Source of the DNA: JBMNIZ01 sp050951405
GTDB lineage: Bacteria > Bacillota > DULZ01
Length of the DNA: 64,000 nucleotides
Direction: 5' to 3'
Assembly: GCA_050951405.1 (NCBI GenBank)
Contig: JBMNIZ010000004.1
Location: 5,254-69,253, forward strand
Positions 17,898 through 26,786 of this stretch are shown here, in pieces. The notes beneath the pieces were generated by a model. The model was given only the letters and a program-made list of their open reading frames with translations, ran no database searches and was not told the DNA's origin. Position 1 is the stretch's first letter; each line of letters opens with the position of its first letter. Both the position numbers and the translations under genes were made by a program.

Positions 17898-19124
17898 CTA
17901 GGTAAGGGGTTTATAAACCCCTATTTCTTCCAGTGTCTCTACCACCACTTTCACTTTCACCGTCCCCTTTTCCGGGGAATCAGTTGAGAAAAAACGATCC
18001 ACTATTTTTATCCCTTCCGGCAGCTCTTCTCGGATTCCGGCTAAAGCCTTTTCCAAGGCCATCCTTTTAGCCTCCTCTTCCCCCAATTCCCGCCGGTAGG
18101 GCTTGACCTCGTAATAAGTTGTTTTTATTAATTCGACAGGTAGCTGCCAATTCCTCCATTCAGGTAACTTTTGGAAGATCTCTTTCTTTTCATAGTGGGC
18201 ATAAGGAATCTTTGCAGGACCCTTCAAGGTGATCAGCCGGTCATCCAGCTTCAACTGAAAAACCCGCACAGATTTGCCCGTAGCTTTTACCCCTGTCTCC
18301 ACTAGAGCTACTTGTGCCGTGGCTTCATACCAGACCCGGGCCCGGACAATACCCCTGGCTCTCACCAACTGGACCAATTGATTTGGGTCCGGCTTTTCAC
18401 CTTCTCCGGAAGCCGAAGGAGTGATTAACCCGGAAATCAGCAGCTGCCCCCGGCTGACCGGGTCCCCTTCCCTCACTTGGGCCTGGCCGCTGATAACCAG
18501 GATCTCCTGAATCACTCCGTCCTTACTGGCAACAATATGGCCAGGCTTTCTCTCCCATTCCTGTTTTCCGGGCAATTCCTTTTCCACCACACTGATTAAG
18601 GCTCGAGTACCCTCAATCTCTATGGTAACCCAGGCCAACTCCGGCAGCTGTATTTCCATGGTTTTTTCGACCTTTCTTAAGTCCAGGGAATGCTTTAAAG
18701 CACCGGGCTTCACACCCAAATCCGCAGCCAGTGACAAGATCTGTTCCCGGCTCAGGTGCTCCAATTCTTCCGAACTGGAAAAATCCACAAACCAAATAAA
18801 ACTGGAAAGAAAATAAAGCAGCAGGATGAAGACCAGAATCCCGGTGAGAAACACTTTCCGCTTGCGGATCCTCCGCCAATGGAAAGGCAGTCCAATTTTT
18901 TTCCAAATGCGAAAACGGGAAGAAGAAAGACGGGATATGGTACGCAGTCGACGCACATCTCTTGCTGCTGCTTTCGCCAGAAAACGATTTTCCGCCAAGG
19001 GGACCACATCCCAAAGCAAAATACCGCGAACAAGAGCGAGGTTAATAAACTTTTCCGGTGACGCCCCCTCAACTAAAATGATCACATGGCCGCGAAAAAA
19101 AGCCTGCCATCTCTGCAGCAGCAT
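17898..19124 (-). CDS. yqfD: Sporulation protein YqfD
   Basis: 408 residues with one membrane helix near residue 95-110 (VFLTGILVFILLLYFLSSFIWF). Downstream is the YqfD domain: a FtsQ/POTRA-like stretch (LSREQILSLAADLGVKPGALK) followed by beta-rich sequence. In Bacillus the gene is in the mother-cell sigma-E regulon and is needed for efficient sporulation. It directly follows yqfC, 12 bases away. Confidence 0.93.
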   Translation of the reverse strand: MLLQRWQAFFRGHVIILVEGASPEKFINLALVRGILLWDVVPLAENRFLAKAAARDVRRLRTISRLSSSRFRIWKKIGLPFHWRRIRKRKVFLTGILVFILLLYFLSSFIWFVDFSSSEELEHLSREQILSLAADLGVKPGALKHSLDLRKVEKTMEIQLPELAWVTIEIEGTRALISVVEKELPGKQEWERKPGHIVASKDGVIQEILVISGQAQVREGDPVSRGQLLISGLITPSASGEGEKPDPNQLVQLVRARGIVRARVWYEATAQVALVETGVKATGKSVRVFQLKLDDRLITLKGPAKIPYAHYEKKEIFQKLPEWRNWQLPVELIKTTYYEVKPYRRELGEEEAKRMALEKALAGIREELPEGIKIVDRFFSTDSPEKGTVKVKVVVETLEEIGVYKPLT

Positions 19125-19136
19125 TTCAATCCCACC

Positions 19137-19436
19137 TCAACTGTCGAAGCTGATACCAGTGATCAAACCTTCAACTGCCATTTCGTCTGGCTTTAAATGA
19201 CGCAAAAGCAGATCTTGCCCCTTGATTTCCAATTCACCATTGCTGATCTTCACCCGGATTCGTTCCCTCTGGTACTCGATTATGCCCCGGTGGTTTTCCA
19301 AAAAGAGCTGTAAATCGCCGATTATAGTGATTTTGGGCAGGTCCAACATCACATCCTTTGGCATTTCTAAAAAATCTACCACATCTTGCTGCATTTGCCT
19401 GGTTTTTTCTAAGAAGCTTTTCTTCTTTCCCTCCAT
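19137..19436 (-). CDS. yqfC: Sporulation protein YqfC
   Basis: 99 residues matching the YabP/YqfC family: DFLEMPKDVMLDLPKITIIGD and LFLENHRGIIEYQRERIRVK are characteristic. Preceded by GGAGGGGGG and by a sigma-E-like promoter. It forms a sporulation pair with yqfD. Confidence 0.93.
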   Translation of the reverse strand: MEGKKKSFLEKTRQMQQDVVDFLEMPKDVMLDLPKITIIGDLQLFLENHRGIIEYQRERIRVKISNGELEIKGQDLLLRHLKPDEMAVEGLITGISFDS

Positions 19437-19466
19437 GATGTTGCCCCCCTCCTTCTCTTCTAGATA

Positions 19467-19495
19467 AGTTTATGCCGGAAACAAGACAAACAGTA
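19467..19495 (-). promoter_or_regulatory. Candidate sigma-E promoter of yqfCD
   Basis: -10-like CATAAACT (19467-19474) matches 7 of 8 positions of the sigma-E consensus CATACAHT. A weaker -35-like TACTGTT (19489-19495) lies 14 bases away. The consensus is from memory of Bacillus. Confidence 0.4.
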
Positions 19496-19727
19496 CTGGG
19501 AACGGTCATCGGCCAGCGGAAATACAGTGGTCAGGCTTCGCTCCCGGGATATTTATCGGCATCAAAAGACAAATAGGCGGACACAGTGGCCCGTCCTCTA
19601 TTCTAAGATTAGAATTGGAACTAAGAGATTGGAGGTGATAGACAATAGGTTAGAAGCAGAGAATGGAAACAGATGAGAGATGGTAAAAATGGTGTTATGC
19701 TTTCAACCTTTCGCCGGCCGTTTTCCT
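19496..19727. other. Intergenic stretch without a recognisable gene
   Basis: Together with the yqfC leader, about 290 bases separate yqfC from the next upstream gene. I see no coding frame with a ribosome site on either strand, apart from a GGAGGTGAT at 19632 with no proper start after it. No clear terminator follows the upstream gene. Confidence 0.5.
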
Positions 19728-21143
19728 CTAATACCGGTTGGACCGGCTCAAATTGACCCGGATTTTATAAATGATAAGAACTGGTATTATGACTACCATT
19801 AATAGAGCTACCATGGGGGCTAATGCACCAAAATGCCTGCGCAGACTCCCCTTCGTCTGATCCAACAAGCTGATCTTCTCATTTTCGTACAAGCTGAAAA
19901 ACAGATCCCCCTCCGGTAAACCCGGTAGAAGCGCTTGATAAATCCCGTTTTCTCCTCTGTTCAATCCAATGCTGCTTTCAACCAGATAAGGAGCTTTTGC
20001 CGGCGGGATGATTATTATTTGCAGTTCGCCAAACTCCCTCCAGTTTTTAGCAGGGTTTAAAATATAGCTGAAAGTATAAAGGGGCTTTCCCGTCCTGGTC
20101 AGATCCATGGTCCCGTTGGTGTTATAACGGACAGTTATTTCTCTAGTCTCTTGAGGGGAAAAGTCCACCCAATAAACCAGGGTGAAAAGACGCTGAAAAT
20201 GTTCCTGCTCGAATAGATTCTCTCCGGCGCAAAAACCTGCATTTTCTTTGAAATGTCTATCCAAAGCTGCCCCATAGAGATTATATAATTGTACCTCAGA
20301 AAGCAAGCCCTGGTAATTCCTGTAAATATTGCTCTTAACCAAGTCCATCAAATACGGTTTCAGCTCCATCTCTTGGCTGGAAATCTCGGCAATGAACAAG
20401 CCGGTTTTTTCCTTAAGCTGGCCGTCCCTATAGGCAGCTGTCCTCAGATCAATATCCTCACCCAAAACAAAAATCTCTAAAAGCTCCGGCCCATAACACC
20501 AGGCAGTCAATCTTGTCTTTTCCCCTTCCCTTTCATACCGGTTAAAGCTCTTGGTGAGCACTCTGGTTTTTTCCTCTTGCAAAGCAAAATCCACCGCAAA
20601 GTTTACTCCCTGAAAGCCGGTTGGTTTTACCTTAATCAAGTAAAGCTTGCCCTTTTCGTTTTCCGCAAAACTCTCCGCTGAGTATATTTCATCCGTAATG
20701 GTGCTGATCACCCTGGTAAAATCGATGTTTTTTTCTTCATTCCCTTGAAAGGGATGGACGTAACTGTGTACCACATCGCCCACATAAAGATCATATGGTA
20801 TCCTGCTGCCGTCAGCAGTGATCACCACATCTTGCAGGGAAAGATTATGGATACTTTCTACAAAAGGAAAAGCCATCTGGACCGATTGGGAGGCATGAGT
20901 CGGGTTAAACATTTCATAGCTGGCAACAACCCTTCCGCTAATTGTATAAGGAGCATCCTGCTCAGCGGAAAAATCGAAAAGGAGAGTCTCCCTTAGCACC
21001 GCGATGGGACAGCCGTCTTCAACGAGCATCATGTCTGAGTAGGGGTATCCCTGCCAAAATACAGGGCCGGAATTGGCCAAGGCAGCATACGGCAAAAGGA
21101 AGATAATGAAAAGCAGCAATGGACCTGCCAAGTATTTTCGCAC
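19728..21143 (-). CDS. Unrecognised exported, C-terminally membrane-anchored protein
   Basis: About 471 residues from GTG 21143, chosen because AAAAGGAG lies eight bases upstream and a signal peptide follows at once (RKYLAGPLLLFIIFLLPYAA then LANSGP). A longer reading to 21242 overlaps thiN. After cleavage there is a large extracellular domain, predicted beta-rich, with few cysteines. A single membrane helix near the C-terminus (APMVALLMVVIIPVLIIYKI) and a short basic cytosolic tail (RVNLSRSNRY) follow. I do not recognise the family. It is 37 bases downstream of thiN and likely co-transcribed. No catalytic motif was found. Confidence 0.75.
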   Translation of the reverse strand: MRKYLAGPLLLFIIFLLPYAALANSGPVFWQGYPYSDMMLVEDGCPIAVLRETLLFDFSAEQDAPYTISGRVVASYEMFNPTHASQSVQMAFPFVESIHNLSLQDVVITADGSRIPYDLYVGDVVHSYVHPFQGNEEKNIDFTRVISTITDEIYSAESFAENEKGKLYLIKVKPTGFQGVNFAVDFALQEEKTRVLTKSFNRYEREGEKTRLTAWCYGPELLEIFVLGEDIDLRTAAYRDGQLKEKTGLFIAEISSQEMELKPYLMDLVKSNIYRNYQGLLSEVQLYNLYGAALDRHFKENAGFCAGENLFEQEHFQRLFTLVYWVDFSPQETREITVRYNTNGTMDLTRTGKPLYTFSYILNPAKNWREFGELQIIIIPPAKAPYLVESSIGLNRGENGIYQALLPGLPEGDLFFSLYENEKISLLDQTKGSLRRHFGALAPMVALLMVVIIPVLIIYKIRVNLSRSNRY

Positions 21144-21180
21144 GGAAGCAGCTCCTTTTCTAACAAGCCGATGAAGGGCT

Positions 21181-21813
21181 CTACAGGAATTGAACCACCA
21201 GCAGCAAGCCTTCTTCCAGCATAATTTTTCCTTCATCAGCAAGTAAGATATTGCTGATGCCTAAGCTGGAACCCATTTTCAAGACAGCGTCTTTTAGCGG
21301 ATAGTAAAAACCCTCCAAGCTAAGGCCCCGGACTTGGGGACTTAACGACAAAAGAGAGACCGTTTGGCCGGCAAAACCCTTGACTAAAGAGTCACGATTT
21401 GCAGCCCAGATCATCTGGTGGGGGGCGGCTATCCTGATGGGGATGCCACATTGGATATAGCCTGCCAGCAGGTGAATATTGGCCAGGGAGTGATCCTGAC
21501 GATCACCAAAGCCGGCAAAAATAATAATCTCTTCCGGAGATCTTTTCAGGGCTTCTGCCAAGGCAAGTTCAGTATCAGTGGCCTCTTTACCGGCAGGATG
21601 CTGGTAAAGAGGCACCCCCAAAGCTTCCAACTTTTCCCGGGACTTGGCAGTGAGAGAATCTAAATCCCCCACTACCTGGTGGGGGCTGAAGCCTAAAGAT
21701 AATAAGTGTTCAGCCCCACTGTCAGCGCCGATCAAATAGTCTCCTTCCTTTATTTGCCGCCGGTGCCAGTTGGGATCACGCAATTCTCCCCCGGAAAAAA
21801 TCAAACAACGCAA
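21181..21813 (-). CDS. thiN: Thiamine pyrophosphokinase
   Basis: Converts thiamine + ATP to thiamine diphosphate + AMP. Signature acidic segments are present: GADSGAEHLLSLG, VVGDLDSL, ATDTELAL and GFGDRQDHSLANI. The C-terminal beta domain (GLSLEGFYYPL, GSSLGISNIL) binds thiamine. 210 residues, the usual size. Its presence between floA and yqfC is not the Bacillus arrangement. Confidence 0.93.
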   Translation of the reverse strand: MRCLIFSGGELRDPNWHRRQIKEGDYLIGADSGAEHLLSLGFSPHQVVGDLDSLTAKSREKLEALGVPLYQHPAGKEATDTELALAEALKRSPEEIIIFAGFGDRQDHSLANIHLLAGYIQCGIPIRIAAPHQMIWAANRDSLVKGFAGQTVSLLSLSPQVRGLSLEGFYYPLKDAVLKMGSSLGISNILLADEGKIMLEEGLLLVVQFL

Positions 21814-21826
21814 TCCTCATCACCCT

Positions 21827-22297
21827 TCACAGTATCTTCTGCCGCCAAGGCATCGGCCGATAAGGACGAATGGCCCTGGGGGCTTGGATAATCTCCGCCC
21901 AAATAATACCTTGAAGAACCTGTTTCGTTGATAAAACAGAAGCTTCCGGACTTACTCTTACTTCCGGCAATCTGGGAGGCATCTGCCTCTCTCCTGCCTT
22001 AATTTCAGCTGAAACAAGCTTTTCCGCCGGAATGAATTCCCGGTCTGTTCCGAAGGATTTCTCCCCTTTTACCTCCTTCCGGGGCGGCTCTTCCCAGGGA
22101 AAGGGAAAGGCAGGCGGTATCTCCCAGTCCATATTAACTTCCGGAACAGGCATTTCTTCCTCTTCCGGCGGGAAAACAGGCGGCCGGCGGTCAGTAAATA
22201 CAGGCCGGGTCTCCCTTCTCCCGCTCTTTTTGCTGCTTTCTCCCAGAGCTTTCAAAACAACAAACAAAATAAAAATGACTAACCCGATTAAGTCCAT
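21827..22297 (-). CDS. Unrecognised small membrane-anchored protein
   Basis: 156 residues. A single N-terminal membrane helix (LIGLVIFILFVVLKALG) is followed by a long, Pro/Glu-rich, probably disordered linker and a conserved-looking C-terminus (VLQGIIWAEIIQAPRAIRPYR). I recall similar C-terminal motifs in short Clostridia proteins near floA, but no function. It lies 26 bases after floA, so a link to FloA membrane domains is possible but unproved. Confidence 0.7.
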   Translation of the reverse strand: MDLIGLVIFILFVVLKALGESSKKSGRRETRPVFTDRRPPVFPPEEEEMPVPEVNMDWEIPPAFPFPWEEPPRKEVKGEKSFGTDREFIPAEKLVSAEIKAGERQMPPRLPEVRVSPEASVLSTKQVLQGIIWAEIIQAPRAIRPYRPMPWRQKIL

Positions 22298-22323
22298 TCT
22301 ACCACCCCTTTTTTATTGGGGTT

Positions 22324-23340
22324 CTATTTCTTACCCTCAATTTCTTCCTCACCGGAGATTTTGGCTGCGGGATCACTTCCCATCTTGCCGATGGCATCCC
22401 GCATCTGGGTATCAGCCATAATATTTTTCAGGTTATAATAATCCATAACCCCCAGCTTTCCTTGTCTCAAAGCATCGGCCATGGCCAGCGGCACTTCCGC
22501 TTCCGCTTCTACCACTTTGGCCCTCATTTCCTGGACGGCAGCCTTCATTTCCTGCTCTCTGGCCACAGCCATGGCCCGTCTCTCTTCGGCTTTGGCCTGG
22601 GCAATCCTCTTATCGGCCTCGGCCTGATCAGTCTGCAACTTGGCGCCGATGTTCCGGCCCACGTCTACGTCGGCGATATCAATGGACAGAATCTCAAAAG
22701 CTGTTCCCGCATCCAAACCCTTATCCAGTACGGTTTTGGAAATAAGATCGGGGTTCTCCAAAACTTGCTTGTGGCTTTCCGAAGATCCTACAGTTGTGAC
22801 AATTCCTTCCCCCACCCGGGCAATGATGGTCTCCTCACCTGCGCCGCCTACCAGACGGTCAATATTAGCCCGTACCGTCACCCGGGCCATCACTTTCACT
22901 TCAATGCCGTCTTTGGCCACGGCCGCCACAGTAGGGGTCTCGATCACTTTAGGGTTAACGCTCATTTGCACCGCTTCTAAAACATTCCTTCCGGCCAGGT
23001 CAATGGCCGCTGCTCTCTCAAAAAGCAAGGGAATATTGGCTCTTTCAGCCGCAATCAAAGCATCCACCACCCGGTCCACGTTACCACCCGCCAGGTAATG
23101 GGCCTCCAGTTTGTCGGAGCTGACTTCTATCCCCGCCTTGGTGGCCTTAATCAAGGGATTGACAATTCTTGCCGGTACCACCCGCCTGAGTCTCATCCCC
23201 ACCAGAGTTACAATTCCAATCTTCACCCCGGCAGCCAGGGCGGAAATCCACAGGCCTACCGGAATGAAACTGAATATAAACAAAATACCGATGAGGATAA
23301 GAACAAAAATAATTAAACCTGAAAGACTGAGCAGATCCAT
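22324..23340 (-). CDS. floA: Flotillin-like protein FloA
   Basis: 338 residues. An N-terminal membrane helix/hairpin (LIIFVLILIGILFIFSFIPVGLWI) is followed by the SPFH/PHB domain (VRLRRVVPARIVNPLIKATKAG) and a coiled coil rich in Ala/Glu (QTDQAEADKRIAQAKAEERRA). FloA forms functional membrane microdomains. It lies 24 bases downstream of its usual partner nfeD. Confidence 0.96.
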   Translation of the reverse strand: MDLLSLSGLIIFVLILIGILFIFSFIPVGLWISALAAGVKIGIVTLVGMRLRRVVPARIVNPLIKATKAGIEVSSDKLEAHYLAGGNVDRVVDALIAAERANIPLLFERAAAIDLAGRNVLEAVQMSVNPKVIETPTVAAVAKDGIEVKVMARVTVRANIDRLVGGAGEETIIARVGEGIVTTVGSSESHKQVLENPDLISKTVLDKGLDAGTAFEILSIDIADVDVGRNIGAKLQTDQAEADKRIAQAKAEERRAMAVAREQEMKAAVQEMRAKVVEAEAEVPLAMADALRQGKLGVMDYYNLKNIMADTQMRDAIGKMGSDPAAKISGEEEIEGKK

Positions 23341-23364
23341 ACCTTTTTCCCCCTTTATCTCAAT

Positions 23365-24702
23365 CTAATCCCTGCGCCTGACAATTACTCGAGACCCCTC
23401 AACTTTCACCACCTTTACCGGAGTATTTACAGGAATAAAATTCCCATCAGTCACCACATCTATTCTTTCTCCATTTACTTCGATGGTTCCCGCCGGGCGC
23501 AAGGGCGAGACGGAGATACCTTCCGCCCCCAGTAAATCCTGCAAGGAAAGAGAAGGCGCCAGGTAACCCTCTTCTTTTTCCTGCTTGACCCCCAACACCA
23601 ACCGCTGCCAAACCCGCCGGCTGGGAAGCAATTTAATGCTCAAAAAGAGCAGGACAATGGTACCAAAAATAGCCAAGACTAAAGAAATAACGGCTTGTTC
23701 CAAGTCGGGGGCAGCTAGGATTATGCTGACGATCATGGCCCCTAAACCGGCAATCCCCACTACGCCAAAACCGGGCAGAATCAGAACCTCCACTCCCAGC
23801 AAGATTAAACCTAAAATAAAAATCAGGACAGCCTCCCAGCCGGACATGCCGGCTAACATGCTGCCGCCAAAAAATAAGCCCAAAGCAATCAAGCCAATGG
23901 TTCCGGGTACGCCAAAACCCACAGTGAAAATCTCAATAACCAATCCGGCCAAGCCGATAGTGAGAAGCACCGGCATCACCATGGGACTGGTTATCCAACG
24001 GGCCAACCGTTCAGCCAAGCTGGGGGTAAATTCAACGACAGCAGCATTCGCCAGCCCATGCCGGGCCAACAAGTCCTCCAGGGAAGAGGCGGTACCGTCG
24101 CTGATCCCCAGTTCCAGTGCTTGCCGATCGGTCAAGGTCAAAAGTTTGCCTTTTTCCACCAGGCCGGGAATAGCCAAATCCGCGTCTACCATAGCAGCCG
24201 CAATCTCTGAAGCCCTTGCCGGATCCCGCCCGTTTTTTTCCGCTGCGGCAGCAGCAGCTGCCGCCAACTTGCCGGCCCAAGCGGAAACATGCTTTTCATC
24301 TGCTTTTTCCGTGCCTATCCTTGGCTCTGCCGCGCCGATGGTAGTAGCTGGAGCCATCACCAATTCATCGGCAGCGAAAGCAATCAGTGCACCTGCAGAC
24401 AGGGCTCCTCCAGTTACATATGCGCTGGTAGGAACCGGGCTTTGGGAGATTATCTTTTCGATTTTTTCCGCTGCATCGATAAATCCACCGGGGGTGTCAA
24501 TATCCAGCACGATCAAACTGCTGTTGTCTTGGACGGCCTCGTCCACAGCTCTTTTGATAAAATCGCTCAAACCCTTTTCGATGGAGCCGTGAACGGGCAC
24601 CACATGAACCAGCTCCCCGGAAGCTTGGGCCGGAACAGGCAACGGGAATGAGGCAGCAACAAGCAACAAAGTTAGCAGTATATATAAGCTTTTCTTTCTC
24701 AT
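23365..24702 (-). CDS. nfeD: NfeD-family membrane serine protease (long form)
   Basis: 445 residues. A signal peptide (about 1-27) leads into a ClpP-like serine protease domain (VPVHGSIEKGLSDFIKRAV; TPGGFIDAAEKI; catalytic Ser in GGALSAGALIAFAADE). Membrane helices (about 235-355) and a C-terminal OB-fold (GTIEVNGERIDVVTDGNFI) follow. Works with flotillin/stomatin proteins. ATG follows GGAGGAG. Confidence 0.95.
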   Translation of the reverse strand: MRKKSLYILLTLLLVAASFPLPVPAQASGELVHVVPVHGSIEKGLSDFIKRAVDEAVQDNSSLIVLDIDTPGGFIDAAEKIEKIISQSPVPTSAYVTGGALSAGALIAFAADELVMAPATTIGAAEPRIGTEKADEKHVSAWAGKLAAAAAAAAEKNGRDPARASEIAAAMVDADLAIPGLVEKGKLLTLTDRQALELGISDGTASSLEDLLARHGLANAAVVEFTPSLAERLARWITSPMVMPVLLTIGLAGLVIEIFTVGFGVPGTIGLIALGLFFGGSMLAGMSGWEAVLIFILGLILLGVEVLILPGFGVVGIAGLGAMIVSIILAAPDLEQAVISLVLAIFGTIVLLFLSIKLLPSRRVWQRLVLGVKQEKEEGYLAPSLSLQDLLGAEGISVSPLRPAGTIEVNGERIDVVTDGNFIPVNTPVKVVKVEGSRVIVRRRD

Positions 24703-24742
24703 CGTCTCCTCCTCGAGGCTAAGAAGCCGAATAAGTCAACAA

Positions 24743-24778
24743 GCAAAAAATAAAGCCTGGTATTAATATACCAGACTT
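24743..24778 (-). terminator. Intrinsic terminator after rpsU
   Basis: Stem CTGGTAT/ATACCAG, then GCTTTATTTTTT on the minus strand, 65 bases past the rpsU stop. Confidence 0.8.
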
Positions 24779-24841
24779 TTGCCCAAAAATAAATCAAACA
24801 TTATCATAAAAGCAGTTCTGGTTGGTAGAAGGGATCTCTTC

Positions 24842-25018
24842 CTATCTCCACCTGCGTTTTCTGGCCGCCTCCGATTTCTTTTTCCGGCGGACACTTGGTT
24901 TTTCATAGTGTTCCCGCTTTCTAACTTCCGACAAAACTCCAGCTTTTTGACAAGAGCGCTTAAAGCGTCGTAAAGCTGCGTCCAAGGTTTCATTTTTTCC
25001 GACCCGAACTTCGCTCAA
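24842..25018 (-). CDS. rpsU: Small ribosomal subunit protein bS21
   Basis: 58 residues: SEVRVGKNETLDAALRRFKR, then SCQKAGVLSEVRKREHYEKP and a very basic tail. The start is TTG 25018; longer readings add unrelated residues. In the Bacillus order it follows mtaB. Here an ISNCY-type element separates it from hit, but it keeps its own promoter and terminator. Confidence 0.95.
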   Translation of the reverse strand: MSEVRVGKNETLDAALRRFKRSCQKAGVLSEVRKREHYEKPSVRRKKKSEAARKRRWR

Positions 25019-25125
25019 AGCTCCATCTCCCTCCCTCCGGTACCAACCATCCCAACCCAAACCGTAAACTATGGAGCAGTTGCAGCTTTGGTGATAGGGA
25101 ATTTACGTAAAAATGCACATATCAA

Positions 25126-25154
25126 ATTATACAATAACCACCATAACCCGTCAA
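25126..25154 (-). promoter_or_regulatory. Sigma-A promoter of rpsU
   Basis: -35 TTGACG (25149-25154), 17-base spacer, -10 TATAAT (25126-25131). The -35 abuts the 18-base duplication left by the neighbouring IS. Confidence 0.78.
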
Positions 25155-25171
25155 GAACTAGCCAAGGCCCC
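25154..25171. repeat. Target-site duplication, left copy (ISNCY element)
   Basis: AGAACTAGCCAAGGCCCC, identical to 26769-26786. Confidence 0.85.
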
Positions 25172-25228
25172 CCCTGTTGTTATCTTATGATAATGTCATC
25201 TTGTTAATTATCTTGATAAAATGTCACT

Positions 25229-26575
25229 ATGGATAACGAGGTGTATTATCTTATGTCCCAAAAACAACTTAATAGGTTTTTAGTAATTACCAAACTCATC
25301 GAAGGGCATATCACAGTCAAAGAAGCATCTGAGAGCCTTGGACTTTGCGAAAGACAAATACTCCGCCTCAAGAAAGGAGTGCAAGAACAGGGGGCGTCTT
25401 TCCTAGTCCATAAAAACAAAGGCAAAAAACCTTATCATGCCATCCCGGATCAAACTGCCCAGACAATTATTAACCTTAAAAAGTCAGATACCTACAAAAA
25501 CGCTAATTTCTTGCACTTTCAGGAAATGCTGGCAGAGCATGAACAAATTAATATCAGCTATTCAGCGCTTTACAAGCTGCTAAAGAAGTCGGGCTTTGAA
25601 AGCCCGAAAAAACGTAGGAGGTTTAAGCCCCATCGCACTAGAAAGCGTAAACCCCAGGAAGGGCTTTTAATCCAGATGGATGCTACGCCCTATGAATGGT
25701 TTGGTACCAGCGAAAAGTTTAGCCTGCATGGTGGTATTGATGATGCTACAGGCAAAGTGGTAGCCTTATACCTGGCTAAGAATGAATGCCTCCAGGGGTA
25801 CTTTGAAGTTATGCGCTTTATGTTTGAAAATTTCGGCATCCCGGTTAGTATCTATTCCGACAGCCATACCATTTTCAAATCACCTTTAAAGGATAAACTG
25901 TCTATTGAAGAACAGTTGGCAGGTAAAAGAACAAAACCAACCCAGTTTGGCCGTGCTATGGAAGAGATGGGTGTAACCATTATTACCGCACGTTCACCTC
26001 AAGCAAAGGGCCGTGTGGAACGTCTGTGGGAAACGCTGCAAAGTAGACTGCCGGTCGAGTTTAAGCGTAACAACATCAACACTTTGGATGAGGCTAATGC
26101 CTTTTTAGCAAAGTACATATACAAGTTTAATAAGCGGTTTGCGGTAGAGCCTGAAAATACCGAATGTGCTTTCAGACCCGTACCTTCAAACCTGTGCATA
26201 GACCACATCCTTTGCATCGTTAAGCAGCGTACATTTGACAATGGTGGAGTATTTTCCTTTTACAGTAAACATTTTAAGATTATTCAGTCCAAGGAACTTC
26301 CTCCACTACCCAAAAGTGCCCGCATAGATGTACTTACTAGCCCTCATTTCGGTATTAAAGTGGCCTATAAGGGTGCTATATACGATACAATGCCGTTCGT
26401 TAAGTCAAAGAAGATACAGGACAAGGCTCCTGCAAAAGAGAGAAAGAAATGGTCACCACCGGACAGCCATTACTACAAGTACGGTCATAGACTTGTGAAA
26501 AAACTGGCCTTTACCGAAAGTGATCAAGAAATACTCGCGATGCTCGAAGAAATATTTCTCTCAAAAATGGCTTAA
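25229..26575 (+). CDS. ISNCY-family (IS1202-type) DDE transposase
   Basis: 448 residues and intact. An N-terminal helix-turn-helix (KLIEGHITVKEASESLGLCERQILRLKK) leads to an RNase-H-like core with D in GLLIQMDATPYEWF, D in IYSDSHTIF, and E in SPQAKGRVERLWETLQ. The C-terminus has a beta domain. Reads opposite to hit and rpsU. Confidence 0.9.
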   Translation: MDNEVYYLMSQKQLNRFLVITKLIEGHITVKEASESLGLCERQILRLKKGVQEQGASFLVHKNKGKKPYHAIPDQTAQTIINLKKSDTYKNANFLHFQEMLAEHEQINISYSALYKLLKKSGFESPKKRRRFKPHRTRKRKPQEGLLIQMDATPYEWFGTSEKFSLHGGIDDATGKVVALYLAKNECLQGYFEVMRFMFENFGIPVSIYSDSHTIFKSPLKDKLSIEEQLAGKRTKPTQFGRAMEEMGVTIITARSPQAKGRVERLWETLQSRLPVEFKRNNINTLDEANAFLAKYIYKFNKRFAVEPENTECAFRPVPSNLCIDHILCIVKQRTFDNGGVFSFYSKHFKIIQSKELPPLPKSARIDVLTSPHFGIKVAYKGAIYDTMPFVKSKKIQDKAPAKERKKWSPPDSHYYKYGHRLVKKLAFTESDQEILAMLEEIFLSKMA

Positions 26576-26585
26576 AACACGTTGT

Positions 26586-26707
26586 TTTAACCTGGCTAAC
26601 TATTACTCTGCTGGCTGCCTGGCAACGTCAAGGGCGAGCTTTAGCGAGTTCATCTTGACCCTTGACGTTGCCAGACAGCCAGCTATCATCCCAATAGCCA
26701 GGTTAAA
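26586..26707. repeat. Nested inverted repeats downstream of the ISNCY transposase
   Basis: Outer arms of 13 bases pair perfectly (TTTAACCTGGCTA, 26586-26598 and 26695-26707). Inner arms of 24 bases pair 23/24 (26611-26634 and 26659-26682). The loop contains GAGCTTTAGCGAG. It starts 11 bases after the transposase stop. It may end or shield transcription, or be a separate palindromic insertion. Confidence 0.8.
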
Positions 26708-26768
26708 GATGACATTTTCTAACGATAATTAACTATCTTTTGGGGTGACATTTTCATAAGTTATTGAC

Positions 26769-26786
26769 AGAACTAGCCAAGGCCCC
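26769..26786. repeat. Target-site duplication, right copy (ISNCY element)
   Basis: AGAACTAGCCAAGGCCCC. It contains the hit stop codon (26773-26775). Confidence 0.85.

Larger units (their letters stand above)
25172..26768 (+). mobile_element. ISNCY (IS1202-like) insertion sequence
   Basis: About 1.6 kb, flanked by an 18-base direct repeat AGAACTAGCCAAGGCCCC (25154-25171 and 26769-26786). Ends are imperfect inverted repeats (left TGTTGTTATCTTATGATAATG, right complement TGTCAATAACTTATGAAAATG, each followed by TCA). A long target duplication and one large DDE transposase fit the IS1202 group. The duplicated target includes the last codons of hit, so hit is not broken. The exact left edge is uncertain by 3 bases. 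Confidence 0.85.

Noticed and set aside
26586..26707. Possible CRISPR or tandem array because of repeated GC-rich blocks
   Set aside because: The blocks are inverted, not direct repeats with spacers; they form one nested hairpin.
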